Source of the DNA: RGUW01 sp040399325
GTDB taxonomy: Bacteria; Cyanobacteriota; Cyanobacteriia; PCC-6307; Cyanobiaceae
Length of the DNA: 64,000 bases
Direction of reading: 5' to 3'
Assembly (NCBI GenBank): GCA_040399325.1
Contig: JBBASJ010000001.1
Location: 1-64,000, forward strand
A program made the position numbers and the translations under genes. This document shows, in pieces, positions 60,150-64,000 of this stretch. Positions within the stretch are counted from its first letter, which is position 1. Every line of letters starts with the position of its first letter. The notes under the pieces are model-generated. The model had not been told where the DNA came from. It ran no database searches and saw only the letters and a list, made by a program, of their open reading frames with translations.

Positions 60150-61922
60150 TCAGGCGGCCGCCGCGAGCATCCGTTCGACGGCATCGCGTCCGGTGGCGGC
60201 CACAAAAGCGCCCAGACTGCGACGACCACCGGCCTGTTGCCAGGCCACCAACAGGGGCTCAAGGGTGCTCTCCAGCGCCTCAAGGGGCATCTTCTCAAGG
60301 TAGGGCTCAGCCAGACGGCTGAGGTTCGGGGTGCCGCCCAGCCACAGCTGGTACTGCTCAACGCCGCTGCCCACCAGGCCGATCTCGGCCATGTAAGGGC
60401 GTGCGCAACCGTTGGGACAGCCGGTCATGCGCACCAGCACCGGCTTGCTGATGCCAAGCCTTGCAAACTGTGCGTCGAGCCGTTCCAGAACGGCCGGCAG
60501 AATGCGTTCGGCTTCTGTCACCGCCAGGCCACACAGGGGCAGGGCCGGGCAGGCAATGGCATGCCGGGCAAGCAGGGGCGGCGCTTCAGGGGTGGCAAAA
60601 CCGATGGCTTCAAGGTCGCGCACCAGGCTCGCCCGTTGGGCCGTGGCGATGTTGCAGAGCAGCAGATCCTGGTTGGGGGTGAGCCGAATCTCGAGCTGAT
60701 AGGTCTCGACCAGGCGCCTCAGGCCCTGTTTCTGGGTGCCGGAGAGGCGTCCACACAGCAACGGCAGGCCCACGAACCATTTGCCGGCTGCGATGCGATG
60801 CCAGCCCAGATAATCCTCGAGCCGTCGGGTCGGTTCCTGTCGCAGGGCCTTGATCGGATGGGCGAAGTAGCGCTGCAACTCCTGCCTGAACCAGGTGATG
60901 CCCCTGTCATGGATCAGGTACTTCATGCGCGCATGTCGCCGCTGTTCGCGATCGCCGTGATCCCGTTGCAGGGCGACGATCGCCTGCACGAGCTCAAGCA
61001 CGTGCTCCTGGGCCACATAACCCAACGGATCTGCGGTGCGGGCAAAGGTTTCGTCCTTGTTGTGGGTGCGGCCCATCCCGCCACCCACATAGACGTTGCA
61101 GCCCTGGGCACGGCCGTTGGGATCGGCAAACTGCACCAGGCCGATGTCCTGGGTCAGCAAATCAACCGAATTGTCACCGGGCACCGAAACCGCAACCTTG
61201 AATTTGCGTGGCAGGTAGGTGCCGCCGTAAAGCGGTTCGGCCGGATCACCCGAGGCCATGGCCCCTTCGCTCTGCAGAGCCCGCACTTTTTTCACCGCGG
61301 TCTGTGGCTTGATCCGGTAGCGCAGATCGCCATCGACCCACAGATCGAGATAGGCGCCTTCGGCCGCCTGGGGAGTCAGCAGGTCGGCCACAGCATCGGC
61401 CAGCTCACGGGCAGCGGGATAGGCCCCTTTCACAAAGGGAGCGGCGGGCGCCATCACATTGCGGTTGATGTCGCCGCAGGCAGCCAGGGTGGAGCCGAGG
61501 GACCGCACGATCGTGCCGATCACCTCCTTGAGGTTCTCCTTGCGAATGCCGTGCAACTGAAAGGCCTGACGGGTCGTAGCACGCAGGGTCCCGTTGCCAA
61601 AGCGGTCAGCCAGGTCGTCCAGGGCAAGAAACAACGCCGCCGGAATGCGTCCTCCCGGGCTGCGCAGGCGCAGCATCATCTGCCAGTCCTTGTCTTTGCC
61701 TTTCTGGCGGTTGTCGCGGTTGTCCTGCTGATAGCTCCCGTGAAACTTCAGGATTTGCACGGCCCCTTCCGTGAAGTTGGGCAGTGCATTGGCCAGCTCA
61801 CTGATCAGCGGTTCACGCAGGTGGTCACTGGTGGCCTTGAGCTGTTCAAACTTGGTGGCAGGGGCACCACTGGCAAGGCTTGGCAGCGGGCCTGAATCAG
61901 TGGCGAGGGGTCCTGCGGTCAC
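60150..61922 (-). CDS. sir: Ferredoxin-dependent sulfite reductase
   Basis: A 590-residue siroheme/[4Fe-4S] enzyme that reduces sulfite to sulfide for cysteine synthesis. The substrate-side residues are in GTLRATTRQAFQLHGIRKEN and FKVAVSVPGDNSVDLLTQD, and the cluster ligands are in CPALPLC (C-x5-C) and TGCPNGCARPYMAEIG (C-x3-C). I use GTG at 61922 (TAGPLATDSG); TTG at 61934 adds four residues. The alternative, nitrite reductase, is less likely, since this enzyme has the longer N-terminal LKATSDHLREPLISELAN typical of Sir. It converges on the dipeptidase gene. Confidence 0.92.
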   Translation of the reverse strand: MTAGPLATDSGPLPSLASGAPATKFEQLKATSDHLREPLISELANALPNFTEGAVQILKFHGSYQQDNRDNRQKGKDKDWQMMLRLRSPGGRIPAALFLALDDLADRFGNGTLRATTRQAFQLHGIRKENLKEVIGTIVRSLGSTLAACGDINRNVMAPAAPFVKGAYPAARELADAVADLLTPQAAEGAYLDLWVDGDLRYRIKPQTAVKKVRALQSEGAMASGDPAEPLYGGTYLPRKFKVAVSVPGDNSVDLLTQDIGLVQFADPNGRAQGCNVYVGGGMGRTHNKDETFARTADPLGYVAQEHVLELVQAIVALQRDHGDREQRRHARMKYLIHDRGITWFRQELQRYFAHPIKALRQEPTRRLEDYLGWHRIAAGKWFVGLPLLCGRLSGTQKQGLRRLVETYQLEIRLTPNQDLLLCNIATAQRASLVRDLEAIGFATPEAPPLLARHAIACPALPLCGLAVTEAERILPAVLERLDAQFARLGISKPVLVRMTGCPNGCARPYMAEIGLVGSGVEQYQLWLGGTPNLSRLAEPYLEKMPLEALESTLEPLLVAWQQAGGRRSLGAFVAATGRDAVERMLAAAA

Positions 61923-62017
61923 AGAGGCAGCCAAGGCTTGACGCCTCTCGACCGTAGCGAACAGCCCTGCCGTGCAGGGGCATTCATACAGTGGACGGCT
62001 ACTGATTGCACCGTCCG

Positions 62018-64000
62018 TTGGCGACCTTTCTGCTGGAACTCGGGACCGAGGAACTGCCTGCCGATTTCGTGCGCCTGGCCCTGCCCCAGCTCGAAGACCT
62101 GGTGTGCCGTGACCTGGCCGAGGCGCGACTCAGCCATGGGGCTGTGCAGTGCAGCGGCACTCCACGGCGTCTTGCGGTGTTGGTTCATGACCTGGCTGGT
62201 GCAGCTCCAGACCTTCAGGACGAGCGCAAGGGTCCGCCTGCCGCCCAGGCGTTCAAGGATGGAGAGCCGACCGACGCTGCCATCGGCTTTGCCAGGCGCT
62301 GCGGGGTGGACCCCAGCAGTCTCGAGGTGCGCGAGACCGCCAAGGGCCCGTTTGTGTTTGCCAGCGTGCTGGAGCGCGGTCGCACGGCCAGTGACAGTCT
62401 CACAACTGCCATTCCTGGCTGGATTTCCAGCCTCCAGGGACGTCGCTTCATGCGTTGGGGCAGCGGTGAGACGCGGTTCTCCAGGCCCTTGCGATGGTTG
62501 ATCGCGCTGCTGGATACGGCCGTGCTGCCTGTGACCCTTGAGGCTGCCGATCCACCGGTGGTGGCGGGCAATCGCAGTCGCGGGCATCGGTTGCATGGCG
62601 AGGTCACGATCAGCGATGCAGCCTCCTACGGGCTTTTGCTTGCGGGGGTCGGCGTGCAGATCGATCGCAGCAAGCGCTCAGCTGCCATCCAGCAGAGCAT
62701 TGCCGAAGCCTCGACACGGCTGCAGGCCGATCCCGATCTGCCTGATGAGCTCTTGGATGAGCTCATCGATCTGGTCGAGTCACCGCTTCTGGTGGAGGGT
62801 TCGGTGGCCGAGCAGTACCTCGATCTCCCGGCTGAGGTGCTGAGCACGGTGATGCGCTCACACCAGCGTTATGTGCCCCTCTACCGGCGTGGAGCCACGG
62901 CCGACTCCCTGGCCCTCGATGCCCGCGCCAGTCTGCTGCCGAAATTTCTGTGCATCACCAATGGTCTGCCGGGCGCGGCAGAGACCATTCGCCGCGGCAA
63001 TGAACGGGTGCTCAAGGCGCGTCTGGCCGATGCGGCCTTCTTTCTTAAGAGTGACCAGACGATGGCCAGCATTGATCGCCGCGACCAGCTGGACCGCGTC
63101 ACCTTTGCCGAGGGGCTCGGCTCCTTGCGCGACCGTGTCGAGCGGCTCGAATGGTGCACCGATGTGGTGCTCGAGCAGCTCAACCTGCCCGCGGCCTGCG
63201 CTGACCACGCCCGTCGCGCGGCCCATCTCTGCAAGCACGACCTGGTCAGTCAGATGGTCGGTGAGTTTCCTGAACTTCAGGGAGTCATGGGGGGGAAGTA
63301 TCTCCTGGCTGAAGGCGAACCGCGCGAGGTGGCGCTGGCCGTTCAGGAGCACTATCTGCCCAGGGGGGCCGGCGACGAACTCCCCACCACAGCCTCGGGT
63401 TCGGTGGTTGCCCTGGCTGAACGGCTTGAACTGCTGCTGAGCATCTTTGCCAAGGGGCAACGACCGACTGGCTCCTCGGATCCCTATGCGCTGCGACGCG
63501 CCGGCAATGGCCTGCTGCAGATCCTCTGGCACAACGGCTGGTGTCTCGATCTGAAGGCGCTGCTGGAGCGCGCCTCGGTCCACTGGGCTCGGTTGTTGCC
63601 GCATTGCGACGTTGATGCCACGGTTCTGAGTGCAGAACTCGCTGAGTTTTTGCGGCAGCGCATCAGCAGCCTTCTGGATGAGGAGGGCCTCGACCCCGAC
63701 CTGGTTCAGGCGGTGGCCGGGGAGGGCATCTCCCTCGAGCGACTGCTCGGTGATCCTGCCGATGCACGGTTGCGAGCCGATCTGTTGGCTCAGTTGCGGC
63801 GCAGCGGCGAACTGAGCGGCGTTCAGGCCGTGGTCACCCGCGCCGCGCGCCTTGCTGAGAAAGGGGATCTCCCACCTGACCAGCTCTCACCCGATGGGGT
63901 GGTCGATCCGGCATTGTTTGAGAAACCCAGTGAGGCAGGCATGTTGGCTGTGCTCAAGGGTCTCGAACCGATCGCCACAGGCCGTGAGGCAGAGCGATAC
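62018..64000 (+). CDS. glyS: Glycyl-tRNA synthetase beta subunit, 3' end cut by window
   Basis: The beta subunit of the alpha2beta2 enzyme, needed for tRNA binding. 661 codons are visible and the last ends exactly at base 64000, so the C-terminal end is missing. Seen: ATFLLELGTEELPADFVRLA, LPKFLCITNGLPGAAETIRR, GNERVLKARLADAAFFLKSD and GSSDPYALRRAGNGLLQILW. The start is TTG at 62018; TTG at 62006 would add four residues and an in-frame stop lies just before it. It diverges from sir; a short stem (CCCTGC/GCAGGG, 61965-61979) lies between them. Confidence 0.95.
   Translation, partial: MATFLLELGTEELPADFVRLALPQLEDLVCRDLAEARLSHGAVQCSGTPRRLAVLVHDLAGAAPDLQDERKGPPAAQAFKDGEPTDAAIGFARRCGVDPSSLEVRETAKGPFVFASVLERGRTASDSLTTAIPGWISSLQGRRFMRWGSGETRFSRPLRWLIALLDTAVLPVTLEAADPPVVAGNRSRGHRLHGEVTISDAASYGLLLAGVGVQIDRSKRSAAIQQSIAEASTRLQADPDLPDELLDELIDLVESPLLVEGSVAEQYLDLPAEVLSTVMRSHQRYVPLYRRGATADSLALDARASLLPKFLCITNGLPGAAETIRRGNERVLKARLADAAFFLKSDQTMASIDRRDQLDRVTFAEGLGSLRDRVERLEWCTDVVLEQLNLPAACADHARRAAHLCKHDLVSQMVGEFPELQGVMGGKYLLAEGEPREVALAVQEHYLPRGAGDELPTTASGSVVALAERLELLLSIFAKGQRPTGSSDPYALRRAGNGLLQILWHNGWCLDLKALLERASVHWARLLPHCDVDATVLSAELAEFLRQRISSLLDEEGLDPDLVQAVAGEGISLERLLGDPADARLRADLLAQLRRSGELSGVQAVVTRAARLAEKGDLPPDQLSPDGVVDPALFEKPSEAGMLAVLKGLEPIATGREAERY

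Noticed and set aside
60237..61895. 552-codon open frame opposite sir
   Set aside because: Antisense shadow of the sulfite reductase gene; no domain, and no promoter or ribosome binding site.

Overview
The window is GC-rich, gene-dense cyanobacterial chromosome, most likely a freshwater or brackish Synechococcus/Cyanobium-type picocyanobacterium. Marker genes are phycobilisome ApcF, the bilin reductase PcyA, Psb28, GUN4, SipA, DevBCA and a type I glutamine synthetase with an NtcA-like promoter. Most genes sit in tight operons with 1-8 bp overlaps, and GTG or TTG starts are common. I recognised no tRNA, rRNA, CRISPR array, insertion sequence or prophage.

Layout. 1-5 kb: htpG (its last codons or stop lie just outside the window), a small ORF behind a LexA-type SOS box, a small membrane protein, a thioredoxin-fold protein and a photolyase. 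5-9 kb: a four-gene amino-acid ABC importer. 9-14.5 kb: a peroxiredoxin pseudogene with two frameshifts, a membrane protein coupled to a ZIP metal transporter, a DUF2126 protein, an unknown His-rich protein and a PPC-glutaredoxin fusion. 14.5-20 kb: a sulfur/persulfide operon (methyltransferase, persulfide dioxygenase-rhodanese, rhodanese-membrane protein, TauE/SafE exporter, DUF302, glutathione reductase) divergent from a small ArsR-family regulator with two candidate sensing cysteines. 20-26 kb: a mini SepF-like gene, a structured intergenic stretch, an NAD-type GAPDH, small conserved genes, a pentapeptide lumen protein, yraN, rsmA and ispE. 26-36 kb: pdhB, secDF, two tandem AI-2E-family permeases, psb28, mnmH, gun4, an anti-sigma-like ATPase and a methyltransferase. 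36-46.6 kb: glnA, apcF, a class V aminotransferase, tadA, a PLP decarboxylase, and the bioY-lspA-FHA/PBP-GTPase operon. 46.6-64 kb: sipA, an M16 protease pair, pcyA-devBCA, a glycosyltransferase, rpsB-tsf, an unknown gene, recG, a D-Ala-D-Ala dipeptidase, ferredoxin-sulfite reductase and glyS (cut by the window end).

The most system-like region is 13.9-20.0 kb. The gene set reads as a pathway for glutathione persulfide: sulfur transfer by rhodaneses, oxidation to sulfite by the MBL-fold dioxygenase, export by TauE/SafE, and renewal of GSH by glutathione reductase. The octamer GTCATAAC occurs in the promoter of the dioxygenase gene and directly before the regulator's start codon, which suggests one operator type for both. 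Other leads are the SOS-box ORF at 2.1-2.3 kb, the two RNA-like hairpins at 20.53-20.65 kb, and the peroxiredoxin decay at 9.2-9.8 kb.
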